Shown here piece by piece: positions 24,691-33,021 of a stretch of DNA of 41,575 nt. Each line of letters begins with the position of its first letter. Within the stretch, counting starts at the first letter, position 1. The stretch is from Parvularcula sp039198765. Lineage in GTDB: Bacteria > Pseudomonadota > Alphaproteobacteria > Caulobacterales > Parvularculaceae. The DNA is taken from contig JBCCTF010000010.1 of NCBI GenBank assembly GCA_039198765.1, positions 1 to 41,575 on the forward strand, read 5' to 3'. The notes under the pieces are model-generated. The model did no database searches, had not been told where the DNA came from, and saw only the letters and a program-made list of their open reading frames with translations. The translations under genes and the position numbers were made by a program.

Positions 24691-25214
24691 TGGACGAGGA
24701 ACCTCGACGTCGCGGCCAGGGCCGGTGTCTCCGCGTCGCGCTCCCACGCCTCGACTGACAAGTTCCACGCGCCGCGGGTCAGGGCGGCGGGATCACTCAC
24801 GTAAACGCCGTCGCCTTCGTAGGTGAAATCGAGCGCCTGGGCGCCGACGCCAGTTGCGGGACGCACGACGCTGGCCACAACCCTGGCGTTGGAAATCGGC
24901 GTGCCCTCGCGGTTCAATAGCTTGATGCGCAGGGCGCTCTGGGTGCCCGCCACCGGCGCTTCGATCAACGCAACGGACCATCCGCGCGCGAGCTGCTCAG
25001 CCCGCTCATCAAGGATCTCGTTGTAATGAAGCCCTTGATAATACGATTTTTTCACTTCTTCGCCGGGGAAGCTCGACAGCGCGAGACGGACGAAAACGAC
25101 GTTGGTCGCGATCACCACGCCGAAAAACGCAACGAAGATGAAAAACACATGCCGACCGGTCAGCGTGAAAGAGCCCTTGTCACCTCGGTCGGCAGGATAT
25201 GCATTGTGTGGCAT
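24687..25214 (-). CDS. ccoH: CcoH/FixH, cbb3 oxidase assembly protein
   Basis: 175 residues. One N-terminal helix (GRHVFFIFVAFFGVVIATNVVFV) and then the conserved SYYQGLHYNEILDERAEQ segment that identifies FixH/CcoH, followed by a periplasmic beta domain. CcoH stays with the mature cbb3 complex and is needed for its assembly. It begins 4 bases after the ccoG stop and overlaps the ccoI start by 4 bases. Confidence 0.94.
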   Translation of the reverse strand: MPHNAYPADRGDKGSFTLTGRHVFFIFVAFFGVVIATNVVFVRLALSSFPGEEVKKSYYQGLHYNEILDERAEQLARGWSVALIEAPVAGTQSALRIKLLNREGTPISNARVVASVVRPATGVGAQALDFTYEGDGVYVSDPAALTRGAWNLSVEAWERDAETPALAATSRFLVQ

Positions 25215-25218
25215 AGAC

Positions 25219-26643
25219 CTACCTCTGGAAGCTTAGGCTTTGCTCAATTGCGGCGCCGCCATCAAGTGGCGTTAGAGTAAGGATAATCCTCTCACCGTTG
25301 CGCCGTTCCTGAGGCAGCGTGGCGAAGACGCGGAGCTTGATCAGCTTATCGCCGGGCACTTCAAAGCGGAGCTGGCCGTTGTTCACTTCATGGCCGATGG
25401 CTGTGACCTCAAGACCTGTCGGCCCTGTGATGTCGAGGGTGTAGGTTGCGGTATTGCTCTCTTTGTTCAGCACACGCACGGTGAGCGCATTACGGACCCG
25501 TCCATCGGACAGAGAGGTTGCAACGAGACCGCGGTCACGCTCCACACCGAACTCGACCGCTTCGCGACTGCCGAGGCCAAAGAGCATCAGTGAGCTGACG
25601 AGCAGCAGGGCGAACGCGTAGACACCGACGCGGGGGCGCATGAGCCGAGGGAAACGCTTACGCGGCTCATCGGCCTTCTGAGTGGCGTATTCAGAACCGT
25701 AGGCGATCAGGCCGGGCTTGAAGCCCAACTTCTTCATCACGCCGTCGCATGCATCCACGCAGAGGCCGCAATTGATACAATCAATCTGATCGCCATCGCG
25801 GATGTCGATACCCATCGGGCACGCCGTCACGCAGAGCTTGCAGTCCACGCAATCTCCGAGTGCTGACCAATCCTTACCCTTCTTGCGCTTACCTCGAGGC
25901 TCACCACGATCACGAAAGTAGCCAACTTGGAAGGTCTCGCTGTCGGTCATCGCGCCCTGAATGCGCGGCCACGGGCACATATAGACACAGACCTGCTCGC
26001 GCATCAGGCCGGCAAGACTGTAAGTCGTGAACGTCAGCACGGCGACGAAGATGTACGACGTGGCCGGAGCATCGCCGGTGAAGAAGTCTCGCGCAATGGT
26101 TGGCGCATCATGGAAATAGAAGATCCAAGCACCGCCCGTCGCCATAGCGATGAGCAGCCAGATACCGTGTTTCGATCCCTTTTTCAGGACCTTACTTGCG
26201 GAGAGGGACGACTTGTTCAGGCGCAGCCGCTGGTTCCGGTCGCCCTCGATCATCCGTTCCACGGCGATGAAAAGATCCGTCCACACCGTTTGGGGGCATG
26301 CATAGCCGCACCACAATCGTCCCCATACTGCCGTTACTGCAAATAGGGCGAGTGCGGACAAAACGAGGATGCCGGTGACGAGGTAGAACTCATCAGGCCA
26401 GATTTCGAACCAAAAGAAGTAGAGCCTGCTGCCCGCGAAATCGACGAGGACCGCTTGATCGGGCTCTTGCGCCGCACGTGGCCAACGGATCCAGGGGATG
26501 CCGTAATAGATGCCCAGCGTCACGAAAAGCATCAACCATTTGATGGTCCGATACTTTCCGTGAACCAGCTGCGGCTGGATGTTTTCCCGCGGCACATAGA
26601 GAGCCTGCGGCGCTTCCGCGGTCGAATGCTCTCCATCAGCCAT
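25219..26643 (-). CDS. ccoG: CcoG/RdxB/FixG, membrane iron-sulfur protein
   Basis: 474 residues, with about five membrane helices, a central ferredoxin domain and a C-terminal Ig-like periplasmic domain. The ferredoxin motifs CVDCKLCVTACP and CINCGLCVDACD bind two 4Fe-4S clusters. Further conserved cysteines lie in WCGYACPQTVW and VCVYMCPWPRIQ. CcoG is reported to reduce copper for delivery to the cbb3 oxidase. It lies 6 bases from ccoP and 4 from ccoH, inside the operon. Confidence 0.96.
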   Translation of the reverse strand: MADGEHSTAEAPQALYVPRENIQPQLVHGKYRTIKWLMLFVTLGIYYGIPWIRWPRAAQEPDQAVLVDFAGSRLYFFWFEIWPDEFYLVTGILVLSALALFAVTAVWGRLWCGYACPQTVWTDLFIAVERMIEGDRNQRLRLNKSSLSASKVLKKGSKHGIWLLIAMATGGAWIFYFHDAPTIARDFFTGDAPATSYIFVAVLTFTTYSLAGLMREQVCVYMCPWPRIQGAMTDSETFQVGYFRDRGEPRGKRKKGKDWSALGDCVDCKLCVTACPMGIDIRDGDQIDCINCGLCVDACDGVMKKLGFKPGLIAYGSEYATQKADEPRKRFPRLMRPRVGVYAFALLLVSSLMLFGLGSREAVEFGVERDRGLVATSLSDGRVRNALTVRVLNKESNTATYTLDITGPTGLEVTAIGHEVNNGQLRFEVPGDKLIKLRVFATLPQERRNGERIILTLTPLDGGAAIEQSLSFQR

Positions 26644-26649
26644 CGCGCG

Positions 26650-27588
26650 TCATTCGCCCCCAGAAGAACCCTTCGAAGACGGAGCGTCTTCGTTGCTCGC
26701 CGTCAGGGTTGGCTCACCACCGCCAAGCGCGTGGACGTAGACAGCCAGCGCCGTGATCGTCGTTTCATCGAGGCGGCCTTCCCAGTTCGGCATCGTGCCA
26801 TTCCGTCCTTCATAAATCTGTGTCCGGATCGATTTCACGTCGCCAGCGTACAGCCACTCCTGGTCCGTCAGATCAGGGGCACCAAACATGCGGTCACCGC
26901 GACCCTCATTACCGTGGCATGCCGCACACTGAGCTTCGAACACAGGTTTCGCCCGCGCGATCGCATCGTGATGGCCATCGCTTGGCTGAGAGAGGCTCGC
27001 CACATAATACGAAAGGTCGTTGATTTCCTGTGGAGTCAACAGCTTGTGCGTGCCGTAGCTCGGCATTGTTGAAAGACGTGTTTCATCCGAGTGCGCACGA
27101 ATACCATGGCGGATGGTTGTTTTGATGTCTGCCAACGAACCACCCCAAAGCCAGACGTCGTCTGCGAGATTGGGATAGCCCTCGAAGCCGCCGCCACCTG
27201 GGCCGTGACACGTGGCGCAGTTATCGCCGAACGCGGACTTGCCCGCGGCCATCGCGAACTGGAACAGCTCAGGGTCGGCCTCGATTTCATCCATGGACAA
27301 TTGCGAGAGCAGCTTTGTGGCAACGGCAGAACGCTCGGCGTGCGCTTCTGCAATCTCCATCGCGACGTTCTCGCGTTCGGAGTGACCGCGCAAACCATCC
27401 CAACCTGGATAGGTCGGCATGAAGATACAGTACCCAATCGCCCAGACAATCGAGACATAGAAGAGGATCAGCCACCAACGCGGCAGCGGATTGTTCAGCT
27501 CACGGATACCGTCCCACTCGTGACCGGTGGTTTCAACGCCGGTATGCTCATCGACATAGGGTTCTTTGGTTTTCGGATCATCACTCAT
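26650..27588 (-). CDS. ccoP: CcoP, diheme cytochrome c subunit of cbb3 oxidase
   Basis: 312 residues from the ATG at 27588, which overlaps the end of ccoQ by 8 bases. Helix at about 38-56 (WWLILFYVSIVWAIGYCIF), then two cytochrome c domains with CATCH at 124-128 and CAACH at 221-225. The N-terminal HEWDGIRELNNPLPRWW is the CcoP signature. The subunit passes electrons from soluble cytochrome c towards CcoO/CcoN in the periplasm. The C-terminus carries an extra Ser/Gly/Glu tail. Confidence 0.96.
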   Translation of the reverse strand: MSDDPKTKEPYVDEHTGVETTGHEWDGIRELNNPLPRWWLILFYVSIVWAIGYCIFMPTYPGWDGLRGHSERENVAMEIAEAHAERSAVATKLLSQLSMDEIEADPELFQFAMAAGKSAFGDNCATCHGPGGGGFEGYPNLADDVWLWGGSLADIKTTIRHGIRAHSDETRLSTMPSYGTHKLLTPQEINDLSYYVASLSQPSDGHHDAIARAKPVFEAQCAACHGNEGRGDRMFGAPDLTDQEWLYAGDVKSIRTQIYEGRNGTMPNWEGRLDETTITALAVYVHALGGGEPTLTASNEDAPSSKGSSGGE

Positions 27589-27745
27589 CTTTATACGGAT
27601 CCTTTTCCTCAAGCGGAACACTGGCCGCGCGTGAGAACTTGGTCTTGTTACCTGGCGCTAGCGCGTAGATCAGCACCAGGACAAAAGCGAAGACGAAGAG
27701 CGAGAGGCCCACTGTCTGCGCGATATTGGAGAGGAGGATATGCAT
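27581..27745 (-). CDS. ccoQ: CcoQ, small cbb3 oxidase subunit
   Basis: 54 residues, one helix (about 10-30) and the classical ending EEKDPYKDE, which is diagnostic for CcoQ/FixQ. The start is the ATG at 27745, 3 bases after ccoO, with GGAGG-like purines immediately upstream being absent on the sense strand, so translation is probably coupled to ccoO. CcoQ stabilises the interaction of CcoP with the core. Its last 8 bases overlap the start of ccoP. Confidence 0.95.
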   Translation of the reverse strand: MHILLSNIAQTVGLSLFVFAFVLVLIYALAPGNKTKFSRAASVPLEEKDPYKDE

Positions 27746-27748
27746 GGC

Positions 27749-28540
27749 TTAGCCTCCACTCGTCCCGGTCGACGGCTCGCCTTCGTTCTCGACTTGGCGC
27801 AGAGGCGGCGGCGCCTCTTGCTCAATTTCGAAGGTGGAGAAATCGACCATCGTGCCGAGGACCTGGAGGTAGGCGATAAGCGCATCCATCTCACTGATGA
27901 ACTCATCATCAGGCATGTCGGGAACCGCGACGCCCTCCCAACGCGCCTCAAACCCTTCATAATCCTCAGTTAGTGGCGATCCACCCTGGAGACGCAGGTC
28001 AGAGACAGCGTTCTCGATTTGCTCGTCCGTATAGGGAACACCGACCCGGCGGTTGGCAGCCATCTTCGCGGCAATTCGCTCGAAGTTCACCGGAACCTGA
28101 TCGAGGTGCGCGTACTTCGGCATCACCGTGCCAGGCACCAGGTTTGACGGGTTGATCAGGTGCTCGCGATGCCAATCGTCAGAGTACTTACCACCGACCC
28201 GCGCGAGATCTGGCCCTGTTCGCTTTGACCCCCACTGGAACGGGTGATCGAACATGCTTTCCGCCGCGAGGGAGTAGTGGCCGTAGCGTTCCACTTCATC
28301 ACGCAGAGGACGGACCATCTGGCTGTGGCAGGAGTAACACCCCTCTTTGATGTAGACCTCACGGCCGGCAAGCTCGAGCGGCGTGTACGGACGAACGCCG
28401 TCCACCTCTTCGATTGTGTTCTCCACGTAGAAGAGGGGTGCGATCTCTACCAAACCGCCGATCGCGACGGTAACCAGGATGCCGGCGATAAGCGGGCCAG
28501 AGTGTTTCTCAAGGAACGAGTGACGGTTCATGATCGACAT
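27749..28540 (-). CDS. ccoO: CcoO, monoheme cytochrome c subunit of cbb3 oxidase
   Basis: 263 residues with an N-terminal anchor helix (about 15-38) and one heme c site CYSCH at residues 68-72, followed by SQMVRPLRDEVERYGHYS, which is invariant in CcoO. The axial Met is likely in GTVMPKYAHL. It hands electrons from CcoP to the binuclear centre of CcoN. Lies 6 bases after ccoN and 3 before ccoQ. Confidence 0.97.
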   Translation of the reverse strand: MSIMNRHSFLEKHSGPLIAGILVTVAIGGLVEIAPLFYVENTIEEVDGVRPYTPLELAGREVYIKEGCYSCHSQMVRPLRDEVERYGHYSLAAESMFDHPFQWGSKRTGPDLARVGGKYSDDWHREHLINPSNLVPGTVMPKYAHLDQVPVNFERIAAKMAANRRVGVPYTDEQIENAVSDLRLQGGSPLTEDYEGFEARWEGVAVPDMPDDEFISEMDALIAYLQVLGTMVDFSTFEIEQEAPPPLRQVENEGEPSTGTSGG

Positions 28541-28546
28541 GACGAA

Positions 28547-30220
28547 CTACTCCGCAGGGGCCGGGGCGACATCAGGTGTGCGGGTGGCTTTCGCCTTCGG
28601 CTCAAGCTCACTCATCCGCACACGGCCCTTCGCCGTCTGGTACAGGTTGAAGCACATGATCAGTGCACCGGCGAGATACATCAGTCCGCCTATAGCCCTG
28701 ATAATGTAGGGAATATGCTTGGCCTGGACGGTCTCAATGAACGAGTACTGCAGGAAGCCATATTCGTCGTAGGCGCGCCACTGGAGGCCTTCGGTGATGC
28801 CCGCCACCCACATCGCACAGATGTAGAGGATGATGCCGAGCGTTGCGATCCAGAAGTGCCATTCGACCAGCGCGAGAGAGTAGAGGCGCTCACGCTTCCA
28901 CACCCACTGGGTCAGGCAGTAAAGCGCGCCGAAGCTGATGAAGCCAACCCAACCGAGCGAGCCAGAGTGCACGTGGCCGATGCCCCACTCAGTGTAGTGC
29001 GATAGCGAGTTCACGGCGCGGACCGACAGAAGCGGACCTTCGAACGTGGACATGCCGTAGAATGCAAGACTGACGATCATCATACGGACGACCGGGTCGG
29101 TCCGCAGCTTGTCCCACGCACCCGACAGCGTCATCACGCCGTTGATCATGCCGCCCCAGCTGGGCATCCACAGCATGACCGAGAACACCATGCCCAAGGT
29201 CTGCGCCCATTCAGGCAGCGCGGTGTAGTGCAGGTGGTGCGGGCCCGCCCAGATGTACATGAAGATCAGCGACCAGAAGTGCACGATCGACAGCCGGTAG
29301 GAGTAGACAGGCCGGTCCACCCGCTTGGGGATGAAGTAGTACATGATGGCAAGGAAGCCGGTGGTGAGGAAGAAGCCCACCGCGTTGTGGGCATACCACC
29401 ACTGCACCAGCGCGTCCTGAACGCCGAAGAAGACCGAGTACGAACGGCTTTCGACCAGTGAGACCGGCATTGCCAGGTTGTTGACCACGTGCAGCATCGC
29501 CACGGTGACGATGAACGCCAGGAAGAACCAGTTGGCCACGTAGATATGCGGCTCACGACGTTTCCACAGTGTACCGAGGAAGACGAGCAGGTAGCAAACC
29601 CACACGACCGTTAGCCAAAGGTCCGCATACCACTCAGGCTCGGCATACTCCTTCGACTGGGTGATCCCCATCAGATAGCCAGTGGCCGCAATGACAATGA
29701 AGAGGTTGTAGCCCCAGAACACGAACCACGGGAGCATGCCGCCGAACAGACGCGCCCGCGTTGTCCGCTGCACCACGTAGAACGACGTCGCGAGGAGGAC
29801 GTTGCCGCCGAACGCGAAAATCACCGCGGAGGTGTGGACAGGCCGGAGCCGACTAAAGTTCGCCCACGGAGCACTCTCAGGGAACGACAGCTGGGGGAAC
29901 GCCAGCTGGGTGGCGATGATCACCCCAACCAAGAACCCGGCGATCCCCCAGAAAGAGGCCGCGAACACACCCGCCTTGATCACACCGAAATTGTACGTGG
30001 TCGGATCAGGTCGCGCGCCGTTCTGCACGTACTGCAAGAGCGCCCAAAGGCCTCCGCAGAACGCCGCGAGGAACATAAACGCGTGAATGCGCATGGCGGC
30101 TTCAGGCGTGGCAGAGGCTACGCCGAAAAAGAACAAGGCGCCGACACCGAGAAAACCCGCAAGGATCGGGATTTCCATGCCAACGCCGCGAGGGGCCTGG
30201 GGAAGGGTTGTGGAGGACAC
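28547..30220 (-). CDS. ccoN: CcoN, catalytic subunit I of cbb3 cytochrome oxidase
   Basis: About 557 residues from a GTG at 30220; a GTG 12 bases upstream (30232) is possible but would put the GGAG only 2 bases away. CcoN reduces oxygen at the heme b3-CuB centre. Histidine ligands are visible in RLRPVHTSAVIFAF, QWWYAHNAVGFFLT (CuB), WAGPHHLHYT (CuB pair) and HVHSGSLGWVGFI (hemes b and b3); the cross-linked tyrosine of cbb3 enzymes is in the IFMYIWAGPHH helix. First gene of the operon; a perfect FNR-type palindrome lies 64 bases upstream. Confidence 0.97.
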   Translation of the reverse strand: MSSTTLPQAPRGVGMEIPILAGFLGVGALFFFGVASATPEAAMRIHAFMFLAAFCGGLWALLQYVQNGARPDPTTYNFGVIKAGVFAASFWGIAGFLVGVIIATQLAFPQLSFPESAPWANFSRLRPVHTSAVIFAFGGNVLLATSFYVVQRTTRARLFGGMLPWFVFWGYNLFIVIAATGYLMGITQSKEYAEPEWYADLWLTVVWVCYLLVFLGTLWKRREPHIYVANWFFLAFIVTVAMLHVVNNLAMPVSLVESRSYSVFFGVQDALVQWWYAHNAVGFFLTTGFLAIMYYFIPKRVDRPVYSYRLSIVHFWSLIFMYIWAGPHHLHYTALPEWAQTLGMVFSVMLWMPSWGGMINGVMTLSGAWDKLRTDPVVRMMIVSLAFYGMSTFEGPLLSVRAVNSLSHYTEWGIGHVHSGSLGWVGFISFGALYCLTQWVWKRERLYSLALVEWHFWIATLGIILYICAMWVAGITEGLQWRAYDEYGFLQYSFIETVQAKHIPYIIRAIGGLMYLAGALIMCFNLYQTAKGRVRMSELEPKAKATRTPDVAPAPAE

Positions 30221-30283
30221 TGCGTTACGCACTCCGCTGGATCACTAACAGAGGGATCCTCGCACAACTCTCCGCGCGCGGGT

Positions 30284-30297
30284 TTGACCAAAGTCAA
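30284..30297. promoter_or_regulatory. FNR-type binding site between ccoN and a divergent small gene
   Basis: TTGACCAAAGTCAA is a perfect 14-base palindrome of the FnrL/Anr type (TTGAC-N4-GTCAA). It is centred about 70 bases upstream of the ccoN start and 60 bases upstream of the divergent small gene at 30351, so it probably activates the cbb3 operon and may also serve the small gene. Confidence 0.88.
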
Positions 30298-30350
30298 ATC
30301 ACTGTCGGCAGAAATGAGTCATGGTCACAGCGAGTTAGGAGACTGGCTGA

Positions 30351-30602
30351 ATGCGCGATCATGTCATCGCCGCGTTGCGTACCGTCCCCCTCTTAGCGTT
30401 GGCGTTCCAGGGACCAGCTTGGGCAATGGCAACAGAGGATGGGCCGATGATGACGATCTGTCGGGGTGACGGGACGCGTGTTAGCGTGCCGTTCCCGCTG
30501 GATGATGGAGATGTGCCTGCTCCGCACGCGGAGTACCATGCGTGCCACGCCATGATGCGTCCGGACCGGGATGATCGGAGTGGGCCTAAAGCGCCTGCTT
30601 AA
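30351..30602 (+). CDS. Small exported protein with Cys/His cluster
   Basis: 83 residues: signal peptide ending GPAWA at about 25, then a short mature part with MMTICRGDGTRVSVPF and HAEYHACHAMM. The two cysteines and four histidines in about 35 residues could bind copper or heme, or form a disulfide. AGGAG is 9 bases before the ATG. It is divergent from ccoN across an FNR-type box and ends 17 bases inside the 3' end of the convergent fnr gene. I know similar tiny exported proteins near respiratory clusters but no function; a copper-handling role is inference. Confidence 0.7.
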   Translation: MRDHVIAALRTVPLLALAFQGPAWAMATEDGPMMTICRGDGTRVSVPFPLDDGDVPAPHAEYHACHAMMRPDRDDRSGPKAPA

Positions 30603-31263
30603 GGACCACGTGGCGGCCATCGACCGCGACAGCGCCGCTCTTCCGCAGTTTCGCAAGGCACCGGCTCAGCGTTTCGAGCCGTAAGGCAAGGTAATCAGCG
30701 ATATCCTGGCGCGGCATCGGCAGGCAGAACGCCTCACTCTTGTATTGATCGGACAGGGTCGAGAGGAACATGGAGACCCGTTCCTCAGCGCTCGGCTGGC
30801 TGAGCAGTAGAACATGCGCCTGCGCCCGCTGCAGGTCGTGGTGACCCTTAGCAATCAGGCGGTCTTTGATACCCGGATGCTTGAAGCTCAGCTCGTTCAG
30901 CATGGAATGGCTGAACCGGCAGACGCGCGAAGGTTCCAGAGCCTCGGCCGAGAACTCAGCGGGCGTCTCAAAGCTCATGCCCATAAAGTCGCCCGGGAAG
31001 AGGAAGCCGACGATCTGACGACGACCGTCTTCGAGGTTCTTCACGAGGCGGAACCCGCCCAGACTGATCATGAACAGGTAGGGTGATGGCTCGTCTTCAC
31101 GAAGAACCGTCCCGCCCGCTTCGACAGGCAGCTTGGCCATGGTTCGAGAAATCACGGAGACTTCGCCGTCGGTCAGCTCACCGCAAATGCCCACCTCGCG
31201 AAGACCACATCCCACGCAGGAGAACGATGGCGGTTGACGTCCGAGGCTACCCGTATCTGACAT
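30586..31263 (-). CDS. fnrL: Fnr/FnrL-type oxygen-sensing transcription regulator
   Basis: 225 residues from the ATG at 31263, chosen so that the protein starts just before the cysteine cluster; a longer frame to 31320 adds a hydrophobic, unrelated tail. Cluster ligands are Cys16, Cys19, Cys27 (C-x2-C-x7-C as in alphaproteobacterial FnrL) and Cys115. The CRP-type sensor domain is followed by a helix-turn-helix with Glu197, Ser200 and Arg201 (ETLSR), the residues that read TTGAT half-sites. Anaerobically it should bind a 4Fe-4S cluster and activate the cco operon. The symbol follows Rhodobacter usage. Confidence 0.93.
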   Translation of the reverse strand: MSDTGSLGRQPPSFSCVGCGLREVGICGELTDGEVSVISRTMAKLPVEAGGTVLREDEPSPYLFMISLGGFRLVKNLEDGRRQIVGFLFPGDFMGMSFETPAEFSAEALEPSRVCRFSHSMLNELSFKHPGIKDRLIAKGHHDLQRAQAHVLLLSQPSAEERVSMFLSTLSDQYKSEAFCLPMPRQDIADYLALRLETLSRCLAKLRKSGAVAVDGRHVVLKQAL

Positions 31264-31341
31264 GGTCGGTACAATCTCACGAAGAATTGAAAGTATATAC
31301 CAAAGTGCCGCAGCCTCCAAAAGTTTCTGTCAGATCAGAGG

Positions 31342-32634
31342 TTAAGCCGCCGATGGCGGCTTCGGTGGAGCCTCCGGATCGAAGGCTGCAGCGACCAAAC
31401 GGGCAAATGGAGCCGCCTCAGTCGGAATGATAATCTCTGACTTATCAATGACCGCGAGACCGTCCTTCAAGAGAGGCCTCAGATTGTCATCGAGGGAAAA
31501 AGTCGACGAGACACCCCCATCTTTGGTGATGATCGCGAGGTATTCTGCGAGGCTGGCACGGCGATGGCAGAGCAAATCCTTGATCCAAACACCCAAAGCC
31601 TTCTGCCGCGCACTGAGGTGTGTGATCCCCGCGACGGGCAAAACACCGCAACGAACCGCCGCCTGATACATGGCTAAGTCACTGGTATTGCTAATAATTG
31701 TTTCGCCGACCTCACTCTGGCCGCCCACCCCAAGGCCGAGGATCGTGACGGCGGCATCATCGGTAAATCCTATGGGCCCGCGTCGTAAACGACCCATCTC
31801 ATGTGCCACAGCAAGGGCTGAGCCTGGCTTCGCAAAGTGGTCGGTTCCGATCCGCACGTAGCCGCCGAGTTCGAAGATTGCGGCAGCACGCTCAACGAGG
31901 GCGAATTGAATCGATGATCTCGACGCGTGAGCTGCAAGCCCGCCCGGCCCCGGCAACGACATAGCATCAGGTGCGAGTGCAATCCTCTCTGGCGCAATCT
32001 CGAGAACGTCGCGCGCGAGTTCGCCAATATCGCACAGGCTGGCTTCGCGACCGTCGCATTGAACAACCAGCGTGACCTCAGACGCGCCTTGCGCGCGCAA
32101 ATCGGCAACGCAGTCCGCAACACGCTGATCTTTCTCGTGAAGCGACGGTCCCCCGCAGGCACGTGGCTCGATGTTCACGGAGAACCGGCGAATCCCCTGC
32201 TTGACGAAGTGTGCCGCTTGAATCGCGTTGCTGGTGGTTGGGTCGAGGTCCATCGCGACCGGAGTCGACTCCCGCAAACCCAATTGCACTTCTACCGCTG
32301 ACAGCAGCCGTTGCACATCATGCCCGCGCAGCTGGCTCGCCATCGCCCCGCGAAGATGCACGGCCGATAGCACCCCTCGACCATCAAGAACCCGGGCGAC
32401 AATCCCAATCTCTTCGATCAGATCATCCACCGCGGTTCGCAGAGCCGAAGCTCCAGCGATCGCCTCCGGCACGTTCAGATAGAGCGCGACAAGCTGGTAA
32501 GGATCGATCGCTTTCAACACCTCAGCATACGCAAGGGTGCCGCCATCAGCGGTCGCAGCAAAGCCTGCCGAGACCGGGTAGCTGGTGTAGCTGGGTACAT
32601 CGACGGCCAGGTATTTTCGCCACGCTTCGCGCAT
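31342..32634 (-). CDS. HemN-like protein lacking the radical-SAM cysteine motif
   Basis: 430 residues from the ATG at 32634 (a GTG 15 bases upstream is possible). It aligns in order with oxygen-independent coproporphyrinogen III oxidase: PSYTSYP (14-20; HemN PRYTSYP), LYLNVPE (51-57; HemN LYVHIPF), LDPTTSN (HemN VDPREIE), GIRRFSVNIE (HemN GFNRLSMGVQ), GTDHFAKPGSALAVA (HemN GMDHFARPDDELAVA) and the C-terminal ICxSLICHR-like KDLLCHR. The CxxxCxxC cluster motif that should follow LYLNVPE is replaced by AIAGASALR, and GGGTP is missing. It therefore cannot hold the cluster or be a working radical-SAM enzyme. The frame is intact, so it has been maintained. It sits upstream of fnr on the same strand with an FNR-type site in front. 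Confidence 0.85.
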   Translation of the reverse strand: MREAWRKYLAVDVPSYTSYPVSAGFAATADGGTLAYAEVLKAIDPYQLVALYLNVPEAIAGASALRTAVDDLIEEIGIVARVLDGRGVLSAVHLRGAMASQLRGHDVQRLLSAVEVQLGLRESTPVAMDLDPTTSNAIQAAHFVKQGIRRFSVNIEPRACGGPSLHEKDQRVADCVADLRAQGASEVTLVVQCDGREASLCDIGELARDVLEIAPERIALAPDAMSLPGPGGLAAHASRSSIQFALVERAAAIFELGGYVRIGTDHFAKPGSALAVAHEMGRLRRGPIGFTDDAAVTILGLGVGGQSEVGETIISNTSDLAMYQAAVRCGVLPVAGITHLSARQKALGVWIKDLLCHRRASLAEYLAIITKDGGVSSTFSLDDNLRPLLKDGLAVIDKSEIIIPTEAAPFARLVAAAFDPEAPPKPPSAA

Positions 32635-32667
32635 GGCGATAACATGCACATTCAGAACACTTCAGTT

Positions 32668-32681
32668 CTGACTGAAATCAA
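32668..32681 (-). promoter_or_regulatory. FNR-type binding site upstream of the HemN-like gene
   Basis: On the minus strand TTGATTTCAGTCAG matches TTGAT-N4-ATCAA in the first half-site and, with two changes, in the second. Its centre is 41 bases upstream of the ATG at 32634. If it acts at -41.5, transcription would start at or very near the start codon. Confidence 0.6.
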
Positions 32682-32739
32682 ATCGCGCGTAAAAAAGCAG
32701 GCCCAACGAACCGAAAGACGGTTCAGCGATGGAGAAGAG

Positions 32740-32816
32740 TGGTACCGCCTCCCCGGTTCGAACGGGGGACCTCTTGATCCACAATCAAGCGCTCTAACCT
32801 ACTGAGCTAAGGCGGC
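32740..32816 (-). tRNA. tRNA-His (anticodon GTG)
   Basis: Minus-strand cloverleaf of 74 bases plus encoded CCA. Acceptor stem GCCGCCT/AGGCGGT, D arm AGCTCAGTAGGTTAGAGC, anticodon stem CTTGA/TCAAG with loop TTGTGGA (anticodon GTG), T arm CCCCGTTCGAACCGGGG. Discriminator base is A73 and the base before position 1 is T, so no G-1 is encoded, and G1 faces U72. This is the altered tRNA-His identity described for a clade of alphaproteobacteria. Confidence 0.95.
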
Positions 32817-33021
32817 ACAGGCGTTGGGCAGAGCCCGTCGCGAGCGCTGGGCCATACCGAAAACGTGGTGGGCCGTCACCCCCTATTTCATCGCGCGGAG
32901 GGTGGTTTCCCGTCTCGGTGGAACGTGGGTCATCGCAGGCATGTGATCTCGATCGCCGGCGCAAGAGATGGTGGAGGTCCAGCCGTCTGGCCTATCGCAA
33001 GCTTACGCTAGAGGAACGGCC

